64,000 nt of DNA, taken from positions 43,943,269-44,007,268 of the forward strand of contig OX439041.1 in assembly GCA_949317995.1 (NCBI GenBank). The letters run 5' to 3'. This DNA is from Acholoe squamosa. Lineage: Eukaryota > Annelida > Polychaeta > Phyllodocida > Polynoidae. Shown here in pieces: positions 32,982 through 43,046 of the stretch (within the stretch, counting starts at the first letter, position 1; every line of letters begins with the position of its first letter). Under the pieces are notes generated by a model that searched no databases, was not told where the DNA came from, and worked only from the letters and a program-made list of their open reading frames with translations. A program made the position numbers and the translations under genes.

Positions 32982-35609
32982 ATGCTCCAAGCCCATTCGG
33001 ACTCGCAAGATGCGGAATCAGCATCTTGGAGAGATCCCGGACCCCACTATAATGATAGTGAGGAGAATCTGCCAGACTCTGTACGACGCGAACAGTCTAT
33101 ACAGAGACATAGTAACTTAATAGGCCAACAATCACTTGTTGATGAATTAAGTGATTCGATGTTCGAAGTTGGTGGTAGTACTAACCCAGAACATCCGGCA
33201 CCAATGCGAAAAAGGGTAACATTCGGAGAACTACCTTATAGATTACCCAGGCCCGAATTACCAATATTAGATTATAGCGCTATAGATGGCGACTTAACCT
33301 ATGCGGTACCGGAAGGTGAGGAATTAAAACGACCGGATGTCCTGTTGTTGAATGAAACTTATGTAACTTTGAACGAGAATTTAAATACCTTGGTCAAAGC
33401 TAAGGATGAAGTATTCCATGAAAAACTTCAGCTGGAAGAAGACCTAACTGGCATGCGAAAGGAATTCGAAGCCAGAAGGAGTGAGTACATGAAGGAACTC
33501 GAGAATGAAGAATTAAAACTTCAATCAATGAGAGAATCATTCAACAAAGAATATGATAATAGGCACATTCGTATCCAAACATACATAGATACGAACGACC
33601 AACTAAACCTTGATAAGGCAAAATTCGAATCCGAAATTCGCCATTATCAGGACGAGTTGGATAAATTGAAACTTCAGTGTAGTAAACAAGCTGAAGACAA
33701 TGAAACCATCCGGGTAGGCATTATAGCTTACAACAAACAACTGGAGGAGGATAGACAGAAACTCACAAATGAGCTTCAGGAATTGCAGACTACTGCAATA
33801 ACTCTAGATAAATATGTAGAAGCAGCCCAGTTAACTATAGGTAATATAGATCCAGCTGTGGTATCTACAATGTTGGGAAAGACATCCAAAGATGCAACTC
33901 CAATTAGATACAGCCCATTCGTTGATGATGGGGCTGACAAGAATGTAGTATCCGGAATCTACAAGAAACCGGATAATACCGCAGTAAATGGAACCGCATC
34001 TAAACCAGCAATTTCAATGCTGGATACGATAGGTCCGGCACCACCCATACCAGATTTGAGTCACAAGATTAAAGCGACTCACGATGGTGCTACAGGGAAT
34101 AATAATAATACACCCGTGGCACAACCAAGAGGACCAATGAGGCATATGTTGACACCACCTTCATATTTCCCCCAACCCGGCCACAGTACACCAGCAGTAC
34201 CAAGATTACCGAATCCACCTCCGGGTTCTGGTAATGGTCCTACTGATGGACGTTTTCCGAGACCAAACCCGCCACAAAACAATATTAATGGCGGGATGTA
34301 TCAATCAAGAACATCTTCCTATGGATATAGAAATAATTATAATCCATCAGGAAGTAGTAATTACCAAAATGGTAATAGCTATAACCAGGGATGGAATCAA
34401 AATAATTCTTACCCTAGATATGCGTCTTCTGGAAACACCGGTCACAATGGTGGATGCCCTGGTGGTTCATCCGGAAGCTATAATAATAATGGTCCACCAG
34501 GAGGAAACCCTCCGGGCGGCCCAGGAGGATCCGGATCCGGAGGATCAGGATCAGGAGGAGATAGACTACGCGGATGTAATAATCCGGCACGTAGGCAGGC
34601 ACGGATACCCCCTCCATATGATTCTAATGATCCATGGAAGGACAGGTATCAAGCTTTTGTCGACGAAGTCAATTGTAGTGGCTGGACAAAAGAAGAAGCT
34701 CTGCCATATTTGATCTGTTGGTTAAATAAAGGCGGAAAAGTAGCTCTCAACCAATGGAGAGCAGCTTACGGAATATACGGTACCTATGATCAATTGGTCG
34801 AATGTGCCGCATACCTTTTCGGATCAATCGTTAGAGAAGATCCGTGGGTAAGCTTTAAGAAGAGAACACAAAAACCTAAAGAATCACACAAAGTCTTTGG
34901 TTTGGAGCTACAGGACTTGCTTTCGAAAGCACGTCCAAATTGGGCTCATGACGATGATTGTTATCTACAAGAATTGTTTATACAATTCTACAGTGGATTG
35001 CGAGATCCGGATCACAAGCAAGTGGTCTGGGACTCCTGGAAAGATGACACTTCCTTCAGTGATCTGTTCATAGCAATCGATGGACATGACATGAAGAAAC
35101 GTTTGGTAGGTCTTGGACCTAGTCCAGTAAGAGCAGCTCCATTCCAATACGGAGGTACACCTGCTCCGGTATATGATACTTCCCAGTTAGCTCCGGTTGA
35201 ATCGAATGAAGTTGATGAGGAAGATGAATATGTCTCCGATGAAAACGGAGAATATATTGGTTCAGTCCAGGTGGCTGGAAAGTATTACCGACAAAAGCGG
35301 TATAGGAAAGTACATTCGAGAGGGAGAGGAGGATCTGTTGCTGGTAAAACAGCTTCCGGATCAACTCAACATGGCAGTGTAGCCTCTACGGCGAACTCAA
35401 CTGTAGCAGCCACTGTTGCTCCGACTAACATGATGGAAACATTAATAGCCGGATTAACAGAAGCTCTAAGGAGACCAAGAGTTGATAAATCTCAAAGGAG
35501 ATGTTTCAGATGCCAGAAACTGGGGCATTTTGCTCCCGAATGTATGGCTGAGAAGCCTGTTCCGCGTAAACAGGAGGGTGTCTCTGGGATAAGTACAGAG
35601 GAAAACTAG
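32982..35609 (+). CDS. Gag protein of the large Gypsy element
   Basis: The first in-frame ATG is at 32982, giving 875 codons; the frame is open upstream to the leader. The protein has an acidic N-terminus and a long charged coiled-coil (roughly residues 115-290, with heptad-like KAKDEVFHEKLQLEEDL). A Pro/Gly/Asn-rich linker follows (about 380-545), then a capsid-like segment and finally one CCHC zinc knuckle, CFRCQKLGHFAPEC (about residue 841). Gag forms the particle and binds the RNA. Such a long coiled-coil N-terminus is unusual for Ty3/Gypsy Gag. The stop at 35607 lies inside an open -1 frame that leads into pol. The frame is intact. Confidence 0.88.
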   Translation: MLQAHSDSQDAESASWRDPGPHYNDSEENLPDSVRREQSIQRHSNLIGQQSLVDELSDSMFEVGGSTNPEHPAPMRKRVTFGELPYRLPRPELPILDYSAIDGDLTYAVPEGEELKRPDVLLLNETYVTLNENLNTLVKAKDEVFHEKLQLEEDLTGMRKEFEARRSEYMKELENEELKLQSMRESFNKEYDNRHIRIQTYIDTNDQLNLDKAKFESEIRHYQDELDKLKLQCSKQAEDNETIRVGIIAYNKQLEEDRQKLTNELQELQTTAITLDKYVEAAQLTIGNIDPAVVSTMLGKTSKDATPIRYSPFVDDGADKNVVSGIYKKPDNTAVNGTASKPAISMLDTIGPAPPIPDLSHKIKATHDGATGNNNNTPVAQPRGPMRHMLTPPSYFPQPGHSTPAVPRLPNPPPGSGNGPTDGRFPRPNPPQNNINGGMYQSRTSSYGYRNNYNPSGSSNYQNGNSYNQGWNQNNSYPRYASSGNTGHNGGCPGGSSGSYNNNGPPGGNPPGGPGGSGSGGSGSGGDRLRGCNNPARRQARIPPPYDSNDPWKDRYQAFVDEVNCSGWTKEEALPYLICWLNKGGKVALNQWRAAYGIYGTYDQLVECAAYLFGSIVREDPWVSFKKRTQKPKESHKVFGLELQDLLSKARPNWAHDDDCYLQELFIQFYSGLRDPDHKQVVWDSWKDDTSFSDLFIAIDGHDMKKRLVGLGPSPVRAAPFQYGGTPAPVYDTSQLAPVESNEVDEEDEYVSDENGEYIGSVQVAGKYYRQKRYRKVHSRGRGGSVAGKTASGSTQHGSVASTANSTVAATVAPTNMMETLIAGLTEALRRPRVDKSQRRCFRCQKLGHFAPECMAEKPVPRKQEGVSGISTEEN

Positions 35610-38224
35610 AAAGGGATCTCCCGAGGGGCAAAGAAGGGGATCCCAGTGACAAATCTTGCCATAATATCACCATCCGTGATGATATTTCGCATTTAGTAAC
35701 AAGATCGCCTAACACCGAGGTGGTTGTAGACACCCGGAAGGTTAGGGAAGCTGATATAACAGGTGCCACGGGAGCACAGGGGAAACCAAATATCAGTAAC
35801 GAGGCAGGCGGCTATGAATTAGCCAAGGTCTGTGGTGCCCACCTGCCCCCGGGTCATCCTTGTCTGGAATTCCTGAAAAGATGTGGATCGACTCCTGGTG
35901 TGAAAAATGACGTTCCGATCGTCACGGACATACCCTCTGTTCTAAACGGAAGGCGGTGGTATGTTTGCCTCACTGTTAACGGAAGATCTGCCGAATTCCT
36001 TGTGGATACGGGAGCTAGCCACTCTTGTATCTCCAGGGGGTTCTACGATCTTATACCGGATGAACATGATACTCTCAAATCGGGAGGAAGTGCTCAGACG
36101 GCCGACGGCAGTACCTTGCAAACGTATGGTAGAACTTGTGTGAAACTACAGTTGGATGGTATACATGACTATGTCATGAGCACCACCGTTGCGGATATAG
36201 CAGATGAGGGGATACTTGGGTTGGATTTCGCATCCCTGTATGGTGCTGTGTTAGAACCTCAAACAGGAGTGTTGAGTGTGAGATACCCGTATCCCGTAAA
36301 GGTTAGATGTGTACTGAGACAAGTGAGCAGTATGGCTAGTGTGGCACACACTGTGCGAATCCCTCCGGGAGTAACCTGTGATGTGCTTGTAAGAAGTGAT
36401 CCTGCAATGCGTAATAAACCTGCAGTGATAGAACCGGATGTAGTTACTTTGTCAAGTATCGGATTAAATTCTGTAGACACGATAGTAGCGAATGCATCCT
36501 GGTCGGTAGTACCTGTCTCCAATACTGGAAACACTACTATCTACTTGAAAAAGGGACAAGTTTTTGGAAACGTGACCCTTTCGGAAACTGTAACGGATAG
36601 TAAGCTAAGCTTACAGAAGGTAACAGGGGATGATGAAATTTCGGAAGACTTACTTAAGTTGTATGAAGAAACTTCATTAGAAGATCCGAAGCACCGGAAA
36701 GAGTTCTATGATATGCTCTGTCAGTATCATACTGCCTTTGCCAAACCTGGTGAAAAACTAGGTACGACAAATAAAGTATTACATAAAATAGATACTGGAG
36801 ATGCTGAACCCTTTAAGATACCGTATAGACGGTTACCTTTAGCGAAAAAGAGAGTAGCTGAAGATGAAATAAACAAGATGTTGGAACAGGATGTAATAGT
36901 CCCTTCCAATAGTCCATGGAGTAGTCCTGTGTGTATGGTAACAAAGAAAGATGGTACTATCCGTTTTTGCATAGACTACAGGAAGTTGAATGGAATAACG
37001 AAAAAGAATTCGTATCCATTACCGAGAATAGATGAAACCATTGACTCCTTAGGAGGAAACAGCTGGTTTTGTACCCTAGACTTGCAATCAGGTTACTGGC
37101 AAGTGGGAATGAACCCTTCAGATATGGAGAAAACTGCATTTTCGAGTCATATTGGATTATTCCAATATAATGTAATGCCGTTTGGACTGTGCAATGCACC
37201 TGCAACATTTGAAGCAATGATGGAAACAATTCTAAGTGATTTATTGTGGAAAAGATGTCTTGTATATCTAGACGATGTCATAGTCTTCGGAAAAACATTC
37301 GAAGAGTGTTCTAATAACCTGAAAATGGTACTAGAACGTATTATTTCTAATGGTCTCAAATTGAAACCTAAGAAATGCCACATGTTTAGAAAGTCCATAA
37401 ATTATTTGGGCCGCATCATCAGTGATGAAGGAATAAAGGCTGATCCGGAAAAAATCGAATCAGTTACGAATTGGAATAGACCTAAAACACCCAAGGAAGT
37501 GAGGTCCTTTTTAGGATTCTGTTCCTATTACAGGGAATTTATTCCGAATTATTCTAGAGTCAGTTACCCATTACAAGCAATAGCTAACTGGACTCCAGGA
37601 AGTACCAAGGAAAAATTTCCTTGGACGCATGAACAGGAAACCGCTTTTCAAAAGCTAAAAGACCTGTTCACGAGTACTCCCGTATTGCAATATCCGAATG
37701 AAACGGATCATTTCATACTGGATACGGATGCTAGTAACGATAGCATTGGTGCAGCTCTCTCGCAAGTCCAAAATGGGAGAGAAGTACCGATTGCCTTTGC
37801 CAGCAACACACTGAGCAAGACTCAGCGCAATTACTGCACAACCAAAAGAGAGTTGTTAGCAGTAGTCGTATATACCAAGAAGTTCAAACATTTTCTATGG
37901 GGAACGAACTTTACTTTACGTACGGATCATTCCTCTTTAAGGTGGCTACTGAACTTCCGAGATGCTGAAGGAATGTTAGGCCGATGGTTAGCCCATTTAT
38001 CCGAATATGGGCTTGAACATCAACAGATTCAGCATAGACCCGGAGTTAAGCATTTAAATGCTGATGCTTTGTCTCGAATACCAATCCGGAGATGTGATAA
38101 TCCGGATTGTACTGATTGTGGAGCTCATAGGGCAGTGTTAGCAGGGATTCGAAGACCATTCGTACCCCTAGTTGCCAGTATACTGGATTGGTCTATGGAT
38201 CACATGACATTTCCAGGAAGCTGA
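35570..38224 (+). CDS. Pol: protease, reverse transcriptase, RNase H (large Gypsy element)
   Basis: This frame is open from 35570, in -1 relative to gag, with a 37-nt overlap and no ATG needed. The aspartic protease motif VDTGASHSC lies near codon 96 counted from 35720. RT follows with RFCIDYRKLNGIT, TLDLQSGYWQV and active site YLDD (codons 516-519). RNase H has LDTDASNDSIGAAL, TKRELLAVV and RTDHSSL. Together these process Gag-Pol and make cDNA. The frame ends at 38224, but the sequence resembles pol in another frame immediately after. A single-base indel near 38215 separates it from integrase. Confidence 0.92.
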   Translation, partial: TGGCLWDKYRGKLERDLPRGKEGDPSDKSCHNITIRDDISHLVTRSPNTEVVVDTRKVREADITGATGAQGKPNISNEAGGYELAKVCGAHLPPGHPCLEFLKRCGSTPGVKNDVPIVTDIPSVLNGRRWYVCLTVNGRSAEFLVDTGASHSCISRGFYDLIPDEHDTLKSGGSAQTADGSTLQTYGRTCVKLQLDGIHDYVMSTTVADIADEGILGLDFASLYGAVLEPQTGVLSVRYPYPVKVRCVLRQVSSMASVAHTVRIPPGVTCDVLVRSDPAMRNKPAVIEPDVVTLSSIGLNSVDTIVANASWSVVPVSNTGNTTIYLKKGQVFGNVTLSETVTDSKLSLQKVTGDDEISEDLLKLYEETSLEDPKHRKEFYDMLCQYHTAFAKPGEKLGTTNKVLHKIDTGDAEPFKIPYRRLPLAKKRVAEDEINKMLEQDVIVPSNSPWSSPVCMVTKKDGTIRFCIDYRKLNGITKKNSYPLPRIDETIDSLGGNSWFCTLDLQSGYWQVGMNPSDMEKTAFSSHIGLFQYNVMPFGLCNAPATFEAMMETILSDLLWKRCLVYLDDVIVFGKTFEECSNNLKMVLERIISNGLKLKPKKCHMFRKSINYLGRIISDEGIKADPEKIESVTNWNRPKTPKEVRSFLGFCSYYREFIPNYSRVSYPLQAIANWTPGSTKEKFPWTHEQETAFQKLKDLFTSTPVLQYPNETDHFILDTDASNDSIGAALSQVQNGREVPIAFASNTLSKTQRNYCTTKRELLAVVVYTKKFKHFLWGTNFTLRTDHSSLRWLLNFRDAEGMLGRWLAHLSEYGLEHQQIQHRPGVKHLNADALSRIPIRRCDNPDCTDCGAHRAVLAGIRRPFVPLVASILDWSMDHMTFPGS

Positions 38225-38654
38225 CTCGATAACTGCGCAGCTACTGCAATTAGTACCAAAGGGTATACGTCCAGTTAGACCGGAGGTCTCTCTGGAAAAT
38301 CAAGAAATGAGAAGGTTTCTTGCTCAATGGACCGAGCTTGAAGTACGGAAAGGCGTGTTATACCGTTGGAAGCCATGTAATAATGGTGAGAGAATCATGC
38401 AAGTGGTGATACCACATGCTATGAGACATGACATTATGTACTTCTGTCATGGGCATCGGACCAGTGGTCATTTCGGAAGGAAACGCTCGTTAGCACGACT
38501 TTCCAAGAAATACTATTGGCCTGGCATGACACGGGACTTGCAAAGATGGGTAATCACCTGTCCGGATTGTTGTAAAAACAAACCCGGACCCGGGATGGGC
38601 AAACTTCCCTTATCCCAAGAACTTTTCGGAGTTAGATTCGCAAGAACGGGGTAG
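38225..38654 (+). pseudogene. Integrase zinc domain, frame-shifted from RT
   Basis: In the third frame, open from just after 38215 to 38654, this encodes the linker and the integrase HHCC domain. HGHRTSGHFGRKRS is followed by KYYWPGMTRDLQRWVITCPDCCKNKPG, giving two His and two Cys. The domain helps integrase bind DNA ends. The frame ends at 38654, and another shift near 38650 moves to the catalytic core. Both breaks look like single indels in an otherwise young element, so an assembly error is possible. Confidence 0.85.
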
Positions 38655-39802
38655 ATATTATTAGTGGATTTAATACAACCGCTAATGATAATACCTGTAT
38701 GATGGTAGTGTGTGATTATTATACGAAATACACTAAAGTATTTCCACTACCGGACCACAAAGCAATTACTTGTGCCGAAGCCTTTGTAAAAGGTTGGGTA
38801 CTAAGTTTTGGTGTACCATTAATGTTACACAGTGACCAAGGCAGAGAATTCGAATCAAATCTCTGGCAGGGTATGTGCGAATACTTAGCTATTTGCAAGA
38901 CTAGAACCAACCCGTATAGGCCACAAAGCGACGGATTGGTGGAAAGGTTCAATAGAACCCTCATCCAAGTTCTAAAGTCACTCGTTAATGAACATATGGA
39001 TGACTGGGATGAGCAATGTCATTTCGTGACACATGCTTATAACAGTACGGTACATTCAAGTACAAATTGTTCTCCGAACCTTTTAGTATTCGGAGAGGAT
39101 TTGATAATGCCTGCTGACCTAGTTTTTGGAGTCGTAGGGATGGACCCTGAACTACCTTGCCATGTAGTTTTTGTGAAATGTTTAAGAGACAGATTTAAAA
39201 AAGCATATGAGTCTGTCCGAATTGATTTGGAGAAAAGTGCCAAATGGCAGAAAGTAGGATACGATACCGATCTAAAGCATCGGAAATTCCAATCCGGAGA
39301 CAGAGTTCTCAGATTACATGAACCACTTAGACACATAAAATTAGCGTCTAATTGGGATGGTCCCTTTACTATAACACAAGTTATCAGTGATTGTACCGTA
39401 ATTATTAAATCTGACCTTGGTCGACTTTATAAGTCAAATGTGGCTAGATTAAGGAAATGGTCTGGGAGGGAGACCTCCACAGAAATGTATGGTGAAGGTT
39501 CCGGAAAGATCCTGAACCAGAATCGCATAATAGACCAGGTAAAGAACACTACAGTGAAGCGCGGTCGTGGTAGACCCAAAAAGTGTTCCGAATCAGTGAC
39601 ACCCACGCCAACACCGATTAAGCGTGGGGGAGTTAAAAAAGTCTCGGCAGGTGAAGACAAAAAGAGGAGGAAAGGTGTTTCTAAGGCTAAGAAGCACCTA
39701 GAGAAAGCTCTTCAGACTGTCAGGTCCGATCAAGAACTATCCGAGAAGGGGAGATACGTTCGCCGCAGCCCCCGAATTGCCCAGAGGACTGCAGTGACCT
39801 AA
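38655..39802 (+). CDS. Integrase catalytic core and AT-hook C-terminus
   Basis: The catalytic core is read from about 38655. The first Asp lies upstream of MMVVCDYYTKYTKVFPLPDH, the second in LHSDQGREFES and the Glu in SDGLVERFNRTL. An SH3-like C-terminal domain follows (SGDRVLRLHEPLRHIKLASN, DGPFTITQV). The tail is strongly basic and includes KRGRGRPKK, a textbook AT-hook core, plus RRKGVSKAKKHLEK. Integrase inserts cDNA. The AT-hook could tether it to AT-rich chromatin, fitting insertion into the AT-rich 42-bp satellite, but that is inference. The frame ends with a stop at 39802. Confidence 0.9.
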
Positions 39803-40034
39803 CCTGTATACACAACGAGTGTAATGTTTACATTTAGAGGAACGGATGACAAATGACCCGAAAGGCTTATTTGTCGCCGCCGCATGATGTACCAATGGGT
39901 AGTGGACGGATAATCCGGTGGATTTGCTTAAGCTTTCCATAATCTCCACTTAAATCCCCAGACGAGTCATCGGTGTGAGCGATAATTACCTAAAAACAAT
40001 CAGTTTGTTGATGTACCGCCTGTAGCACGTGCGT

Positions 40035-40095
40035 TTCCGCATGACGTCACAGTGTCCAGTCTCGGCTGACCTCTCGTGACCCCGCGCGCAACGGG
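40035..40095. repeat. 61-bp inverted repeat, left arm (source)
   Basis: Exact reverse complement of 40738-40798, 61 of 61 bases. It includes the CRE palindrome TGACGTCA. It lies in the spacer between pol and ORF3. Confidence 0.97.
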
Positions 40096-40310
40096 GAAAT
40101 GACGTCACGAATGCTAGCCTGTCGCCATATTGTTTTTCGGTAACGTCCAAGACGGTCGAGCTCGCTCCCTTCTTGGATTTTACCGGCTAGCAAACCCCTC
40201 GCTGCTCCTCCAGAGTCTGTCTCCTGGTAGACAGACTCCGTTTGTGTCGGCCCCGGCGCCGTAAAAGCCGGAAAAAGGAGTAGTTTACTCCCGTGGGCGA
40301 TTCCCCAGTC
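40035..40310 (+). promoter_or_regulatory. Candidate internal promoter or leader of ORF3
   Basis: GC-rich spacer upstream of the ORF3 ATG. It has two ATGACGTCAC (CRE-like) sites near 40040 and 40099 and CGCCATATTG (YY1-like) near 40123. The composition contrasts with the AT-rich surroundings. It may drive ORF3 separately from the LTR; a spliced LTR transcript is the alternative. Confidence 0.35.
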
Positions 40311-43046
40311 ATGGCTGAGGAATCCGTAGCTGCAGCCAAGCTATCCGGTGACCCGGATAAGCTGACTCCGTCCGCAGAAGCTTTTCCGGAAGCTTTGTCG
40401 CCTGTTACACAGGAAGAGAGCGAGATGATGGACGTGGAGGAATCCACGGATCGCTCGTTCGAGGAGAAACTGGCTTCATTTTCACTAAATGAGCCGGAGA
40501 AGATGCTATCTCCACTCCCACCAGAGGGATCCGGAGCGACTGCGAGTGCTGAACCCGCAGCGACAGAGTACGAGACCACACAAGTCGACGGCTCGAAGGA
40601 CCAGTGGAAGCCAGCAGTGGCTGACCCGTTCCCAGTGGAATATGATGGTCGCTACCTGTATGTCCACCCGGAACTACAGGCACAAGTGACCTACGCAGAC
40701 GGGACACCAGTCAGGTTGGACCCGAAAGTTAGGGTAGCCCGTTGCGCGCGGGGTCACGAGAGGTCAGCCGAGACTGGACACTGTGACGTCATGCGGAACC
40801 ACAAAGGAGTACTGGGAGGCCGCTGCTAACTTCGAGCAGTGGGATGAAGGTATTTATATTACCGAGCAGGAATTAGTGGACGTCCAGAACGGTTCACTAA
40901 TTGGTATGGACCGAGGTGCAGCCATTCGGACGGTTCTCGTCCGCCGAATGACTGCCGAACGGGAGGCTCAGGAAGAGGCTAAGAGGGCCGCGGAAGCACC
41001 CGCACCTCCTATCCCTGACCTGAAACTCTCCACCAGAAGTTCAGCCAGTGCTACACCAGCCACCGGCAGCACTACCACCCAGGTAGGAGCCTCGACCTCC
41101 AGCACATCCGGAACCCAGGAACCGGAGGAAGACTGGAAGGTCAGCAAGAACCGAAGGTCCGCTGCTCGGAAACTTAAGAATCTCCCGGATTCTGCTAAGG
41201 CCGAGCCGAAACCCAGCACTTCAACCACCGGTAGTACTGCCATGGAGGTTGAATCGTCTGACGAGGAGTCTGTGCACGAGTCCTCGGTTGAGTATGATGA
41301 GAAGGCCACTCCATCAACTCAAACCGAGGCCGAACGCTGGGCTAACGCCAAATCCGGATTCAAAACCCGGATTCCGACGTGTTTCTCCGACTGTGCGTAC
41401 GGAGTGAAGAAGGACGGCTCTACCCTCTATGCCTGTCCAGACTCAGTCAATAAGAACGATGAGTCGGATGATGAAGATTGGATGCGTCTTTCGGACGAGG
41501 ACCCCAATCCGAGCAAAGCCTATCGAAAGATGTGGCTTATGCTAAACCATACCGAAGGGTATTACACTTATACCCAGAGGAGGAAGCTGCGTTGGGCTTT
41601 AGAGAAGTGGTACGGTGACGACCAAAAGTCCTGTCCCTTCTCTATCTGCCAGGATGCGAGTGATGTCTCGATCCGGACCTGGAGTACTCCAGCCCGGTTT
41701 CAACGGCATCTGGTAGAGGCCCACTTCCACCATCTCCCTGTTTACATTTGTGATCCGAGTTATGGTAAGAAGGGCAAGAAGTGTACTACGAAGGTGCAAT
41801 ACAACCGACGTAGTGATCTGGCTAGACACCAGAAGAAATGCCACGCAGAAGGTTTGGACGGGGCACGGAAGCGCATCATGGAGCTTCATCAGGAACTCAT
41901 GAAGGAGTTCGACAGTCTGAGCGAGGATGCTTGGTCTAAGATCCGACCAGGGGACCAAGTCCTCTGCGAAGTTCCGAAGACCAAGGATTCGAAACTCAGA
42001 GCAAAGATAGTCCTGACTCCTGGAAAGGGTAAACTGGACATGCACGAGTCTCTCTGGCAGAAATGCGAGGAATCCGGAAAGGATGCAAAGAGAGCTCGTG
42101 AAAGGAGCAGGAGAGATCAGAACCGTGGCGGCAACGGTAATGGTCAGGGCACGACTAAACCGAAAGTCAGAGCAGAGGACCGTTCCAGGTCCCCTCTGGC
42201 TAGGCACCCCGCAGAGCAGGCTCAGGGCACTCCGGTGTTCAAGAAGCCCGAACCTGCCGGATACGCTGGAGCCGTATCTAAGCCTGGGAAAGTGACTTCT
42301 CGAAACTTTCCATCCTTAAACCAGGGACCTGGACCTGAGAGCCAGACTTTGGTGGTAGGAAAGGATGGTCGCCTTATGCCAAAGAAGACCACCGCATCCG
42401 CTGCCGCCGGATCTGCATCCGCTCCAGCCACCCCACCAGTTACCTTTACCCAGGAGCAGTTAAACATGCACCTGCAAATGGGACTGAAACAGAATGTACC
42501 ACCTGCCTACTGTGTACCAACGGCAGGTGTGTCCGGAAGCCCTAAACCCGGAAGTGGTCCACAGGCCGCCTCGACTCCTCCCAAGGCTGTCGCTGCACCT
42601 GCGAAACCAAAAGACGCTATTACCATTAAAACCGGTAATGCGGAAGTTTGGTTCGAGAAGTCTCGCCAGGGGGAGGCAGATGTCCAAAAGGCCATCTACA
42701 CCCACTGGGAGAAGTGTGTTCGTGAAAAAGCGACCGAGTTTCATCAGGGTCTCCTAAATGACACCCTGATGTGTATGAAACAGGTGGGCGACGCTGAAAA
42801 GCAACGCCTCGAGACCCTCATCCGGGACGATGTGAAGGCCCAGGAGGAGGCTGCCGCAGCTGCCCAAGAAAGGCAGCTATGGATGTACACGTGTTGGAGA
42901 AACGTGTAAAAGAGGAGATCACTCGGAACACCAATCTGAACACTAAGTTCATGAGGGTGTTCGGAGTCGACTTGGACGAGTGGGACGGCACTCCCGAGTC
43001 GGCTCTAGCTCTTCTTAAGAAGAAGCATGCTAAGAAATCCGTTTAA
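40311..43046 (+). pseudogene. ORF3: unknown protein with paired C2H2-like fingers
   Basis: Starts at ATG 40311 (MAEESVAAAKLSGDPDK) and reads to 40737. After a 61-bp insertion (40738-40798) it continues in the shifted frame to about 42870. After a further small shift it ends at 43044-43046, for about 890 codons. The N-terminal third is acidic and Ser/Pro-rich. The middle holds two zinc-finger-like units (about 41630-41850): one with CPFSIC and an H-x4-H, one with YICDPSYGKKGKKC and RHQKKCH. The C-terminal third is Ala/Pro-rich and then a charged helix ending KKKHAKKSV. There is no signal peptide or membrane segment, so it is not an envelope. Standard Ty3/Gypsy elements lack this ORF. Function unknown; DNA or RNA binding is inferred from the fingers. 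Confidence 0.75.
40738..40798. repeat. 61-bp inverted repeat, right arm (insertion in ORF3)
   Basis: A perfect inverted copy of 40035-40095. Its length is not a multiple of three, and the frame change of ORF3 at this point equals that length modulo three. Removing it returns both halves to one frame. Confidence 0.95.

Noticed and set aside
34079..34713. Overlapping frames inside gag of the large Gypsy element
   Set aside because: Arise from the Gly/Pro/Asn-rich repetitive coding of gag; the gag frame itself is intact.
40311..42909. ORF3 as a retroviral envelope
   Set aside because: No signal peptide, furin-type site or membrane segment; it contains zinc-finger-like cysteines and low-complexity linkers.
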